From positions 47,552 through 111,551 of the forward strand of contig CAZTPA010000002.1 of NCBI GenBank assembly GCA_964614525.1: a stretch of DNA of 64,000 bases, read 5' to 3'. Of the stretch, positions 1 to 6,990 are shown piece after piece. The notes under the pieces were generated by a model. The model was not told where the DNA came from, ran no database searches, and worked only from the letters and a program-made list of their open reading frames with translations. Every line of letters begins with the position of its first letter. Position 1 is the stretch's first letter. A program made the position numbers and the translations under genes. The stretch comes from PWND01 sp964614525 (GTDB lineage Bacteria > Bacteroidota > Bacteroidia > Bacteroidales > UBA7960).

Positions 1-140
1 GAACAAGTTTCACCATCTGATTTCCAATTTTTTACTTGTGATGGCATTAATTTTTCGAAATTATTAAAATTAGCCATAAAATTATAAACTGTTTCACAGG
101 AAGCGTTTATGTCAGAGTTTTTACTTTTATATTTTGCCAT
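1..140 (-). CDS. SRPBCC (START-like) family protein, N-terminal part only
   Basis: The gene runs off the left edge of the window, leaving 46 codons read leftward from an ATG at 140. The visible N-terminus begins MAKYKSKN and contains VYNFMANFNNFEKLMPSQVKNW, which resembles the first strand and helix of the small SRPBCC/polyketide-cyclase-like proteins found next to pyrE in Bacteroidota. It starts 12 nt after the pyrE stop codon and is probably cotranscribed with it. The ligand is unknown; the fold usually binds hydrophobic molecules. The family call rests on a short stretch and on gene order, so it is moderate. Confidence 0.6.
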   Translation of the reverse strand, partial: MAKYKSKNSDINASCETVYNFMANFNNFEKLMPSQVKNWKSDGETC

Positions 141-152
141 AGAATTATTATG

Positions 153-809
153 TTATGATTTAAAAAAATTATCACCCCATTTTTCAGGGTACTCATTCCA
201 AACCTGCAAAACTGCTTCGTCGGAATCAGAGATTATTTGCATGTTTTTTGCCTGTTGCAATAATGCCCGGTAATTGCTAAGGGTATGAAGTTCGCAATTT
301 GCCTTTTTAAAGTTATCGTTAGCAATATTAAGTCCGTATGTAAAAACAGCTAACATTCCTAAAACCTCTGCATCATTTTCTTTCAAAGCTTTTAATGCTT
401 CCAGGCTGCTCCCGCCTGTACTAACAAGATCCTCAATAACTAAAACTTTTTTGCCAGGCTCAAAACAACCCTCTACAAGATTTTGCAATCCGTGACCTTT
501 TGCCCGGCTTCTAACATAAACAAAAGGAAGATTCAAAATATTAGCAACCAAAACACCGTGAGAAATACCTCCGGTGGCCACGCCGGCTATCACTTCGGTA
601 GTTGGAAAATATTTTTTTACAAATTTTGCAAGATTCTTTGATACAAAGTCCCTTACTTCCGGAAATGATAATATCCGACGATTATCGCAATAAATTGGTG
701 ACTTTAAACCACTTGCCCATGTGAATGGATTTTGCAAATTCAATTTAATTGCTTTAATTTGTAATAAATATTCAGCTGTTTGTAGTTCTATTTCTGTATA
801 TCTAGTCAT
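153..809 (-). CDS. pyrE: orotate phosphoribosyltransferase
   Basis: PyrE joins orotate to PRPP to give OMP, the fifth step of de novo pyrimidine synthesis, in the cytoplasm. The 218-residue length is normal. The PRPP-binding motif VLVIEDLVSTGG lies at about 122-133, and the flexible catalytic loop RSRAKGHG at about 100-107. The N-terminal TAEYLLQIKAIKL followed by NPFTWASG is typical of Bacteroidota PyrE and supports the ATG at 809. The gene is head to head with a Nudix gene, with only 7 bp between the two start codons, and is followed by a SRPBCC gene. A -7 promoter element lies so close to the start codon that the mRNA may lack a leader. Confidence 0.97.
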   Translation of the reverse strand: MTRYTEIELQTAEYLLQIKAIKLNLQNPFTWASGLKSPIYCDNRRILSFPEVRDFVSKNLAKFVKKYFPTTEVIAGVATGGISHGVLVANILNLPFVYVRSRAKGHGLQNLVEGCFEPGKKVLVIEDLVSTGGSSLEALKALKENDAEVLGMLAVFTYGLNIANDNFKKANCELHTLSNYRALLQQAKNMQIISDSDEAVLQVWNEYPEKWGDNFFKS

Positions 810-813
810 AACG

Positions 814-821
814 CAAATGTA
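814..821 (-). promoter_or_regulatory. candidate pyrE -7 promoter element
   Basis: On the minus strand this reads TACATTTG, an exact match to the Bacteroidota -7 consensus TAnnTTTG. Its last base is 5 nt before the A of the pyrE ATG, so transcription would start at or beside the start codon. The element covers the start codon of the divergent Nudix gene (817-819). Confidence 0.5.
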
Positions 822-1431
822 TAAAGTTTTTATTAATCATAAAGAAATAAATTTTCTTCAACATAAAGCTGAAGAAGAAAAGCCAAATGAATTAAGCATT
901 AACAAAAATGACTTTGGCGAATTTTATGAATTATTTTCCAGTTTTGAAAATAATCCTGACCTACATACATTAAATATTTATGGCGACTTACCCGACAATT
1001 TATTCAGGCAATTTGCAAGTCATTTTAATATTATCGAAGCTGCCGGTGGTATTGTTATTAATTCAAGAAATGATATTCTGTTTATATTCAGGCATAATAA
1101 ATGGGATCTTCCAAAAGGAAAAATTGAAAAAGGGGAATCTCCAGAAGAAGCAGCTTTAAGAGAAATTGAAGAGGAATGTGGAATTTCTGAGATAAAAATT
1201 TCGAAATTTATTTCACATACCTATCATATTTACAGCCTTGATGGTATCAATTATGCTTTGAAAAAAACCTGGTGGTATGAAGTATTGGCAAATGAAAAAG
1301 AATCATTTCATCCTCAAAAAGAAGAAGGTATAGAAGATATTAAATGGTTTCCTTTTACTCAGCTCAATGATGCATTATCAAGCACTTACGCTTCTCTTAA
1401 ACTATTAATAGAAACTTATTTGAAGTCTTGA
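817..1431 (+). CDS. Nudix hydrolase
   Basis: A cytoplasmic hydrolase of nucleoside diphosphates linked to another group; the substrate is not predictable. The Nudix box, GKIEKGESPEEAALREIEEE and on to CGI, occupies about residues 101-123 and has every catalytic Glu. The open frame extends upstream to 721, but that would overlap pyrE by 89 bp. The ATG at 817, giving MYKVFINHKEINF, matches the usual N-terminus of this Bacteroidota family, so 817 is preferred (204 residues). It is divergent from pyrE, an arrangement often seen in Bacteroidota. No exact -7 box was found upstream inside pyrE. Confidence 0.9.
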   Translation: MYKVFINHKEINFLQHKAEEEKPNELSINKNDFGEFYELFSSFENNPDLHTLNIYGDLPDNLFRQFASHFNIIEAAGGIVINSRNDILFIFRHNKWDLPKGKIEKGESPEEAALREIEEECGISEIKISKFISHTYHIYSLDGINYALKKTWWYEVLANEKESFHPQKEEGIEDIKWFPFTQLNDALSSTYASLKLLIETYLKS

Positions 1432-1447
1432 TTAGAAATCACTATAA

Positions 1448-2932
1448 CTATTCCAAATCATAGTACAATTGATTTTTGCCTTGTCCGTTTTCTTTCGTAT
1501 GAATGCTTTTTAGCCGGTCAAAGTAACCTTGAATTGCGATACTGGGATTTAAATTAGTATTTATAATTTTAGAATCCGGGCTAATTAACACAAATACCGG
1601 ATATGATCTTACGAGATAATCATCCAGAATCTCAAAATTTCCTTTAAAATGAGCAAACTTCCAGGGATAATCATACGATTTTAAAAACTTAATATAATCT
1701 GTCTCATGCCTGTCAACCGATATTGATACAATCTCTATGAAATCACCATACTTTTCGTGTATGTCCTCTAATACCGGAAATTCGGCCATGCATGGAATAC
1801 ACCATGAAGTAAAGAAGTTCAAGTACAGGAATTTCCCCTCGAAATCTGATAATGAATAGATATTTCCCCGATGACTTTCTATCTTAAAATCCGGAGCATT
1901 ACTTCCCTGAGACAAATATTTATTTGACCAGAGGATGTTTTGAGCAATTTTTCTGTGTTTTTCAAAACGGCTTTGTTCTATTAATTGATTCATAACAGCA
2001 TCAATATTTTCCTGAACAAAGTCAGGGTTTGAATAAATATTCTTCAAGCTAATGAGCAAAACCATTTCTCTCAAAACTTCATTGCGTAGAATTGTGTCTC
2101 TACCGAGTGAATCCATCAATGCAGAATAATTCCCCAGTTCATTAACCGTAAACTCAACATCTTCTAATCTCACATTGCTACTGCTTCTGAATATAAAATT
2201 ATTAAAGTAGTTAGTAAAAAAGTCCATGTATTCGACATTATTATAAAGAACTTTCCTTTCTATAAAATAATCCCGAGCTAAATCTTCCTCTGTCATTACA
2301 TTAGTTAATCTATAATATTTGGCAAACTTATAATCATAGTAGTTTTTAAAGTATTGATTATCTATGTTAGAGAACAAAGAATCAGTGCTTTTTCTGAAAT
2401 TATGCATTAAGTCATTAAAACGCACCCGCCTTATCTTAGAAAAATTTTCTGCGATAAACTTATCAAAAACATTTTCCAGAGAGTCAATAAGAATATTCAG
2501 TTCATCATCATCAGCATTTGCTATTTTAAAAGAAAAATGATATGGTTCCAGATAGGGATTTCTTCTATCATTCAATTCATTAAAATTCACACTGTCAAAC
2601 TCAAGCGTATATGATTTATCGGGTTCAATAAAAAATCCGATATTAGCATGGTCTATTCTAAAAAACACATATTGGGGTTCAAAAATTTCCAATTTAAATT
2701 CAAAAAATTCTTTTTCACTGATTTCATAAGTATCAATCATATCTTTTCGATATGTAATCATATCCTCATATTCAAACAAGCGAATAGTTTTGCCATTAGC
2801 ACCGGGAAATGTACCTGAAATTTCTACATCAAACTGAGCATTGGATGTAAATGAATTAAACAAAACAAATAGCGAGAATAATAAGAATCTGACTTTCAAC
2901 ATAGCGGTATTAGCAAATTCGAGTGAAAACAT
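1448..2932 (-). CDS. TlpA-family thiol-disulfide reductase, exported
   Basis: An exported thioredoxin-fold protein. The C-terminal domain, from about 350 to 480, has the redox motif WCIPC (Cys378 and Cys381) and the following FPVLEDI. The first 340 residues are an N-terminal extension of the kind seen in Bacteroidota TlpA/AhpC proteins with no assigned function. A signal peptide is present. It looks better from Met11 (MLKVRFLLFSLFVLF, start at 2902) than from Met1, but Met1 lies 5 bp after the coaD stop; both starts are possible. It is the last gene of the leftward rsmD-coaD block. Its partner is unknown; envelope cytochromes or disulfide proteins are likely. Confidence 0.88.
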   Translation of the reverse strand: MFSLEFANTAMLKVRFLLFSLFVLFNSFTSNAQFDVEISGTFPGANGKTIRLFEYEDMITYRKDMIDTYEISEKEFFEFKLEIFEPQYVFFRIDHANIGFFIEPDKSYTLEFDSVNFNELNDRRNPYLEPYHFSFKIANADDDELNILIDSLENVFDKFIAENFSKIRRVRFNDLMHNFRKSTDSLFSNIDNQYFKNYYDYKFAKYYRLTNVMTEEDLARDYFIERKVLYNNVEYMDFFTNYFNNFIFRSSSNVRLEDVEFTVNELGNYSALMDSLGRDTILRNEVLREMVLLISLKNIYSNPDFVQENIDAVMNQLIEQSRFEKHRKIAQNILWSNKYLSQGSNAPDFKIESHRGNIYSLSDFEGKFLYLNFFTSWCIPCMAEFPVLEDIHEKYGDFIEIVSISVDRHETDYIKFLKSYDYPWKFAHFKGNFEILDDYLVRSYPVFVLISPDSKIINTNLNPSIAIQGYFDRLKSIHTKENGQGKNQLYYDLE

Positions 2933-2937
2933 TAAAA

Positions 2938-3414
2938 TTAAATATATTTAGGCAGGTCTTTATTAACGGCTTCAGGAACAAATTTAGAAACATCCCCGCC
3001 ATATTTGAGAACATCTCTGACAATGGAAGAGTTAAGTGCTGTGTGTTCAGGGGCAGTTAAAAGAAAAATAGTTTCAATATCAGGATGAAGTTGTTTGTTA
3101 ACCTGCCCGATACTTCTTTCAAACTCAAAATCGGCAGAAGTTCTTAAACCTCTTAAAAGAAATTTTGCATTAACTTTCTCACAATAATCCACTGTTAAGC
3201 CGTCATAGATTTGCACCTCAATCTTTGGTTCATCTTTAAAAACCTCAATGATCCAATTTTTCCTTTGTTCTATTGGGAAAAAACCTTTTTTTTCATTATT
3301 AACACCAAGTCCGATTATTAATTTATCAAAAAGGGTAATCGCCCTGCGGATAATGGATTCATGTCCTTTTGTTATTGGGTCGAATGAACCCGGGAACAAA
3401 GCTATTTTTTTCAT
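2938..3414 (-). CDS. coaD: phosphopantetheine adenylyltransferase
   Basis: CoaD adenylates 4'-phosphopantetheine to dephospho-CoA, the penultimate step of coenzyme A synthesis. The length of 158 residues is typical. The nucleotidyltransferase signature GSFDPITKGH is at residues 9-18 with the catalytic His, and the C-terminal NSSIVRD motif corresponds to the family ISSTxxR. It lies just before the TlpA gene (5 bp) and just after the remains of an acetyltransferase gene that once separated it from rsmD. Confidence 0.97.
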   Translation of the reverse strand: MKKIALFPGSFDPITKGHESIIRRAITLFDKLIIGLGVNNEKKGFFPIEQRKNWIIEVFKDEPKIEVQIYDGLTVDYCEKVNAKFLLRGLRTSADFEFERSIGQVNKQLHPDIETIFLLTAPEHTALNSSIVRDVLKYGGDVSKFVPEAVNKDLPKYI

Positions 3415-3425
3415 ATTATAGTTTT

Positions 3426-3571
3426 TTATTTAACCTTAATCCATTCATAAAGTTTATAATGATTTGAGTGCATACCTTTTTTTCGTAAACCTTTTGGGCA
3501 TTCAAATTTTCTTTCTCAACATATAACCGAATACCACCCAAATTATTATCTTTTTCTACCCAATTTTTTAT
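3426..3571 (-). pseudogene. GNAT acetyltransferase remnant, C-terminal part
   Basis: Reading leftward, this stretch encodes NWVEKDNNLGGIRLYVEKEN followed by LNAQKVYEKK. That is the acetyl-CoA-binding end of a GNAT N-acetyltransferase (the usual form is xGxRLYVExxNxxAQxVYExLGM). At a run of seven A (3477-3483) the frame breaks. In the next frame it continues GMHSNHYKLYEWIKVK and stops at 3426, matching the family ending SHYxLYE. The upstream part is cut off exactly at a 56-bp palindrome. The N-terminal part of the same family lies 1.1 kb away at 4676-4828, so this is one gene split by inserted DNA. The single-base frameshift could be a sequencing error, but the split could not. Confidence 0.8.
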
Positions 3572-3627
3572 AAAATATAGTTGCTATCAATAAATGCAAT
3601 TGCATTTATTGATAGCAACTATATTTT
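3572..3627. terminator. perfect 56-bp palindrome, probable bidirectional terminator
   Basis: Two 28-base arms are exact reverse complements with no spacer; the centre is between 3599 and 3600 (AATGCAATTGCATT). The first base of the stop codon side of the FISUMP gene (3627) is part of the palindrome. As RNA it would form a long hairpin with A/T-rich flanks on both sides, fit to end transcription of the FISUMP gene. The exactness is unusual for a simple terminator; it could also mark an insertion boundary or, less likely, a fold-back assembly artefact. Confidence 0.65.
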
Positions 3628-4424
3628 TAATCTTTCACACATCTTACGGGTAACTTATAAGACAATGTCATTTCTTCTCTTTCGATACTGGCACGAGATG
3701 TAAAATGCCTCATCCATGCACAATATGATTTGTCTGCGGAGGAAGTCCAATAAAATGCTTCTTTTCTTATATTTTTTGACTTGTTATTATGATGTAAATA
3801 ACCCGTAATTAATAAATCAAGCCCTGTAGAACCACCTTTTAATAATTCTTTTGCTTGTCCGGGATGTGTTCCTCTCCAGCCTTTCTTATAGGCTTGATGG
3901 AGTTCCATTCCAGCATGAACTTCAATTTCCACCCAATCTTCATCAGTGGCTAAATGCCAACCTTCCGGACATGCTTCTACGGCTTCCTCCCAAGGATAAT
4001 AATAACCATATATATCACAATTTGACTTTGAATTATTGTAACATGCACTGTTGGGAGTTTTATATTGTAAGTTTTCAGTAAACCAAATCAAATCACCTAT
4101 TTGTTTATATTGATATTCTTTATCATCTCTCGGATCAACAAATACTCCTTCACTATTGACATCTTCGCTTTCTGTTTTGTTGAGTTGATTTTGCTCATTG
4201 AATACATCTGTATGTCCATTTTCATATTTTATCATTAAGATGTTTTCTGTTTTTAGACTGAATAGAGGACCTTCCGGCAATTCCTTTTTTTGATACTTAA
4301 CTTGATTTTCTGTTATTTCTTTTATTTTGCCTTCATAAATATCGCCATTAGACATAATAATAATATCCTGGCATTTTGCTAAAACAGAAGTCAGCAGAAA
4401 AAATATAAGTAAAAAAGCACGCAT
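3627..4424 (-). CDS. FISUMP-domain exported protein
   Basis: A 265-residue secreted protein with an N-terminal signal peptide (MRAFLLIFFLLTSVLAKCQ). A short domain, DIIIMSNGDIYEGKIKEI to about residue 75, is of a kind often found at the start of Bacteroidota exported proteins. From about residue 95 follows the Fibrobacter succinogenes major paralogous domain: FVDPRDDKEYQYKQIGDLIW, FTENLQYKT, DIYGYYYPWEEA, CPEGWHLATDEDW and a C-terminal FYWTSS and LPVRCVKD. The function of FISUMP domains is unknown; the fold is thought to be related to sulfatase-modifying factor/C-type-lectin-like domains. It sits inside a disrupted GNAT gene and is followed by a perfect palindrome, which suggests that it arrived by insertion. 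Confidence 0.85.
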   Translation of the reverse strand: MRAFLLIFFLLTSVLAKCQDIIIMSNGDIYEGKIKEITENQVKYQKKELPEGPLFSLKTENILMIKYENGHTDVFNEQNQLNKTESEDVNSEGVFVDPRDDKEYQYKQIGDLIWFTENLQYKTPNSACYNNSKSNCDIYGYYYPWEEAVEACPEGWHLATDEDWVEIEVHAGMELHQAYKKGWRGTHPGQAKELLKGGSTGLDLLITGYLHHNNKSKNIRKEAFYWTSSADKSYCAWMRHFTSRASIEREEMTLSYKLPVRCVKD

Positions 4425-4505
4425 AATTGATTTGTTTTAGTTTATAAAATTGATTTAGTTAGATTTAAAAATAAGTCATTAAAAATAAAAAAATTATTAT
4501 TGTTA

Positions 4506-4649
4506 TTAAAATAAATCACTTAGCAATGTTTTTGAAAGACATTCACTTAATTTCACATCGTCTTTTTTTCTCCTTTTCGCTTTAATATAAGCAGAATAAA
4601 TCGAAACAAAAATTTCAATTCGCCAATCACTCCATTTACACAAATTTAA
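4506..4649 (-). pseudogene. possible GNAT remnant, middle part (degenerate)
   Basis: An open stretch of about 48 codons without a start. It begins near WSDWRIEIFVSIYSAYIKAK and ends SKTLLSDLF. In intact GNAT relatives the middle reads WSDWRNxxxWWIQSxYVxxxxR. Here WSDWR, I, S, Y and a basic end fall at the same spacing, so it may be the decayed centre of the same gene whose ends lie at 4676-4828 and 3426-3571. The rest does not match, so this link is tentative. Confidence 0.3.
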
Positions 4650-4675
4650 TTATTTCAAATTATTCACAAAGTAGT

Positions 4676-4828
4676 TTAAAATCCTTTATCAGGATTATTT
4701 AAAATGTGGGTAACGCCTTTTACAACAATGTCAAAATCCAGGATAAGATTTTCGGTTTCTTCAGCCATTTTCATTTGAAAATCAGCTATTTGAGCAACAT
4801 CAGATATTTCTGTTATTCTAATTTGCAT
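4676..4828 (-). pseudogene. GNAT acetyltransferase remnant, N-terminal part
   Basis: Fifty codons from an ATG that overlaps the rsmD stop codon (TAATG). It begins MQIRITEISDVAQIADFQ, continues MKMAEETENLILD and VVKGVTHILNNPDKGF, then stops. This is the first third of the small GNAT family whose members start MxIRxAxxxDxxxIxxFQxxMAxETE and continue GVxxxxxDPxKGxYxVAE. The stop falls exactly where the next strand (YxVAE) should begin. The translational coupling to rsmD and the C-terminal piece just upstream of coaD imply an ancestral order rsmD-GNAT-coaD. Confidence 0.8.
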
Positions 4829-5367
4829 TAGCTTACATTACTAAAAAAACTAAAATTAACTTTCCCATATTTTCTGTGTTCAAAAAAAGTGTTGTGTTCA
4901 TTAAACTTAATACTTGCGGGGTGCTCAACAATCAACCAGCCATCTTCCTTTAACAACTGCTTGCTAAAAACAAGTTCAGGAATTTTATGATAATGCTCAT
5001 AATCGTATGGAGGATCGGCAAAAATAACATCAAACTTTCGTTTGCAAATTTCAAGAAAACGCAAAGCATCATTATTAATTACCTGCAAATTATCCAGTTG
5101 AAATTTATCAGAAGTTTCTTTGATAAAAGAGACTGATTTGGGATTAGAATCGACTGCTAATACACTAATTGCCTCACGTGATGCAAACTCATAAGATATA
5201 TTACCTGTACCGGCAAAGATATCCAGGACATCAATATCTGTAAAATCAAAATTATTATTAATAATACTAAACAAAGCTTCTTTAGCCATATCCGTTGTTG
5301 GCCTTACATCAAGGGTTGCAGGTGCTGTGATTATTCGTCTCTTAAGCTTTCCTCCTATTATCCGCAT
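4828..5367 (-). CDS. rsmD: 16S rRNA (guanine(966)-N2)-methyltransferase
   Basis: RsmD methylates G966 of 16S rRNA using S-adenosylmethionine during small-subunit assembly. The protein is 179 residues. The SAM-binding motif DIFAGTGN is at 49-56 and the catalytic DPPY at 118-121; the N-terminus MRIIGGKLKRR is typical. Its start overlaps the end of the DUF3822 gene by 10 bp, and its stop overlaps the start of a broken acetyltransferase gene, showing a tight operon. Confidence 0.95.
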   Translation of the reverse strand: MRIIGGKLKRRIITAPATLDVRPTTDMAKEALFSIINNNFDFTDIDVLDIFAGTGNISYEFASREAISVLAVDSNPKSVSFIKETSDKFQLDNLQVINNDALRFLEICKRKFDVIFADPPYDYEHYHKIPELVFSKQLLKEDGWLIVEHPASIKFNEHNTFFEHRKYGKVNFSFFSNVS

Positions 5368-6218
5368 GCGTTTAAGTTTAATAATCCATAAAAATAGCTA
5401 TGTGGGATATCATCAAAAACATCAGCATATCTGTACAAATCGTTTCTCCCCCCAAAATTAACCGATTTAAAGTATAACCTTACATTTTTATATAATTCAG
5501 ACTCTATACTAACATTTCCAATAACACTCAAATTCAAATCTTCTGCATTCATTCCCATATTTTCAAGTGTAAAGAATAAATAATACATCAAATCATCATA
5601 AGTAACAAAGTTAAAAGTCTTAATAATCTTAATTATGCCATTTTCAATCAAAACAATTTCAAAAAAACCGTTATTCAGATGAAGAATAATATCAGCATTA
5701 TTATTGTTTACAGCGATATTATACATTATTGACTCAATAAGTGGACTTGTATAATGACGTATTCTTATTTCGGGATAATATTTTTTGAGCATATTGACAA
5801 TAACCTTAGCAACGGGATAAATGCTGTGAGCATTAAGGTTATTCAATTTTTCTGAATTAACATAAAAATTTTCCTCATCAAAATTGATATTAAAGTTGAT
5901 ATATGATTTTTTGTCTGAATCTACAAATATATCATCAGGAATAAAAACAAACTGAGGAGAAACGTATGAAATACTTATACGTTCAAAATCATTTTGAAGT
6001 ATTGGATTAGCTTTAATCAGATATTCAGAAGCATTGCAAATATTCTCCTCATCAAGAGGATAACCAAAAGCAACGGATTCTAAAACCCGATATTCAAACC
6101 TGTCAGTATCCAGAATACAATAAGAAAATCCACCGGGCGAAAGCTCGATGGATAAAAAGTTCTTTTTCTCCGACCCCGTTTTGAATGATTTATCAATGAT
6201 ACTTATAATTTTCTCCAA
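5358..6218 (-). CDS. DUF3822 family protein
   Basis: A 286-residue conserved Bacteroidota protein of unknown function, called DUF3822 from its overall sequence and its fixed place before rsmD. It starts with FLSIELSPGGFSYCILD and has ISYVSPQFVFIP and a central VNNNNADIILHLNNGFFEIV. No membrane segment or signal peptide is seen. The start is a TTG at 6218; an in-frame TGA lies just upstream and no ATG is near, so TTG is the only reasonable start. It overlaps rsmD by 10 bp and is likely translated together with it. Confidence 0.8.
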   Translation of the reverse strand: MEKIISIIDKSFKTGSEKKNFLSIELSPGGFSYCILDTDRFEYRVLESVAFGYPLDEENICNASEYLIKANPILQNDFERISISYVSPQFVFIPDDIFVDSDKKSYINFNINFDEENFYVNSEKLNNLNAHSIYPVAKVIVNMLKKYYPEIRIRHYTSPLIESIMYNIAVNNNNADIILHLNNGFFEIVLIENGIIKIIKTFNFVTYDDLMYYLFFTLENMGMNAEDLNLSVIGNVSIESELYKNVRLYFKSVNFGGRNDLYRYADVFDDIPHSYFYGLLNLNACG

Positions 6219-6249
6219 TGGTCAGATATAGATTTTTTTGATTAAAAAA

Positions 6250-6834
6250 TTACTCCCAGTTTCCGTCTATAGAAGATTCCTGCATTGATCCAACTTTTAG
6301 TTCTTCTTTTGTATAATAAACTTTATAGTCGTCCAATCCCTTCATATACACTTCAGCAGGTGTTCTTGCTTCAAATACCGGCAGTTCAACTAAACCACGT
6401 TCAATCATTCCTGCTGATAATTCAAACTTTTCGCCACCACTAAAGGGAACATAAGGAATTGAATCAATCGGATATTTCTTATGTTTAAAGATTGTATCCT
6501 TAACTTCCATCCAGATAGTATCCCTGCTAACTAGTCCTAGATCTATAGCTTCTTTTTCAGTTAATGAATCAGGAACTGCGCCTTCGGCTTTTATAACAGG
6601 CATAGAGTCAAATTTTGCAAAATTGACAAGAGAGTCAAAATTATCGTTAAACTTACCATAGGCAGATCTGTGTGCTACTTGAATATCTCTAATGTCTTTT
6701 AGTCTCTGAACTATTCTTTGTTCACGATGAGCAGCTTCACGTCTGAAATTAATTGGCTCCATAATACTTCTGTAAATAAAAAAGCCTAATACAATAATTA
6801 CCACATACAATGCTATTTGCAATACAGTCTTCAT
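6250..6834 (-). CDS. conserved membrane-anchored protein of unknown function
   Basis: The 194-residue protein has one N-terminal membrane helix (about 5-25, LQIALYVVIIVLGFFIY), followed by an Arg/Glu-rich helix (REAAHREQRIVQRLKDIRDI) and then a soluble part outside the membrane. I recognise no catalytic motif. The helix with a following RDIQVAHRSAYGKFNDNFDSL superficially recalls pilin-like proteins, but no prepilin cleavage site is seen. It lies between lptD and DUF3822 on the same strand, 31 bp before the latter. Function unknown; an envelope role is inferred from the anchor and the neighbour. Confidence 0.75.
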   Translation of the reverse strand: MKTVLQIALYVVIIVLGFFIYRSIMEPINFRREAAHREQRIVQRLKDIRDIQVAHRSAYGKFNDNFDSLVNFAKFDSMPVIKAEGAVPDSLTEKEAIDLGLVSRDTIWMEVKDTIFKHKKYPIDSIPYVPFSGGEKFELSAGMIERGLVELPVFEARTPAEVYMKGLDDYKVYYTKEELKVGSMQESSIDGNWE

Positions 6835-6990
6835 ATTTTAAATGTTTTTAAATTTATTTCTTAAAGTTATAATACAAAAATGAACTAAAATCAAAATTCA
6901 CAAATTTTATGCAAATATTCTAATTTTTTTTTTAACACGCTAATAAATTCGCAAACAATTACTAAATGTTATGCAAAATATATTTAAATT

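Noticed and set aside
721..816. Longer Nudix protein starting at 721
   Set aside because: The extra 32 codons lie antisense in pyrE and have no similarity to the family N-terminus, which starts at 817.
4425..4675. A separate small gene reading WSDWR to SDLF on the minus strand
   Set aside because: No start codon or ribosome site is present, and the spacing of key residues fits the decayed centre of the split GNAT gene better.
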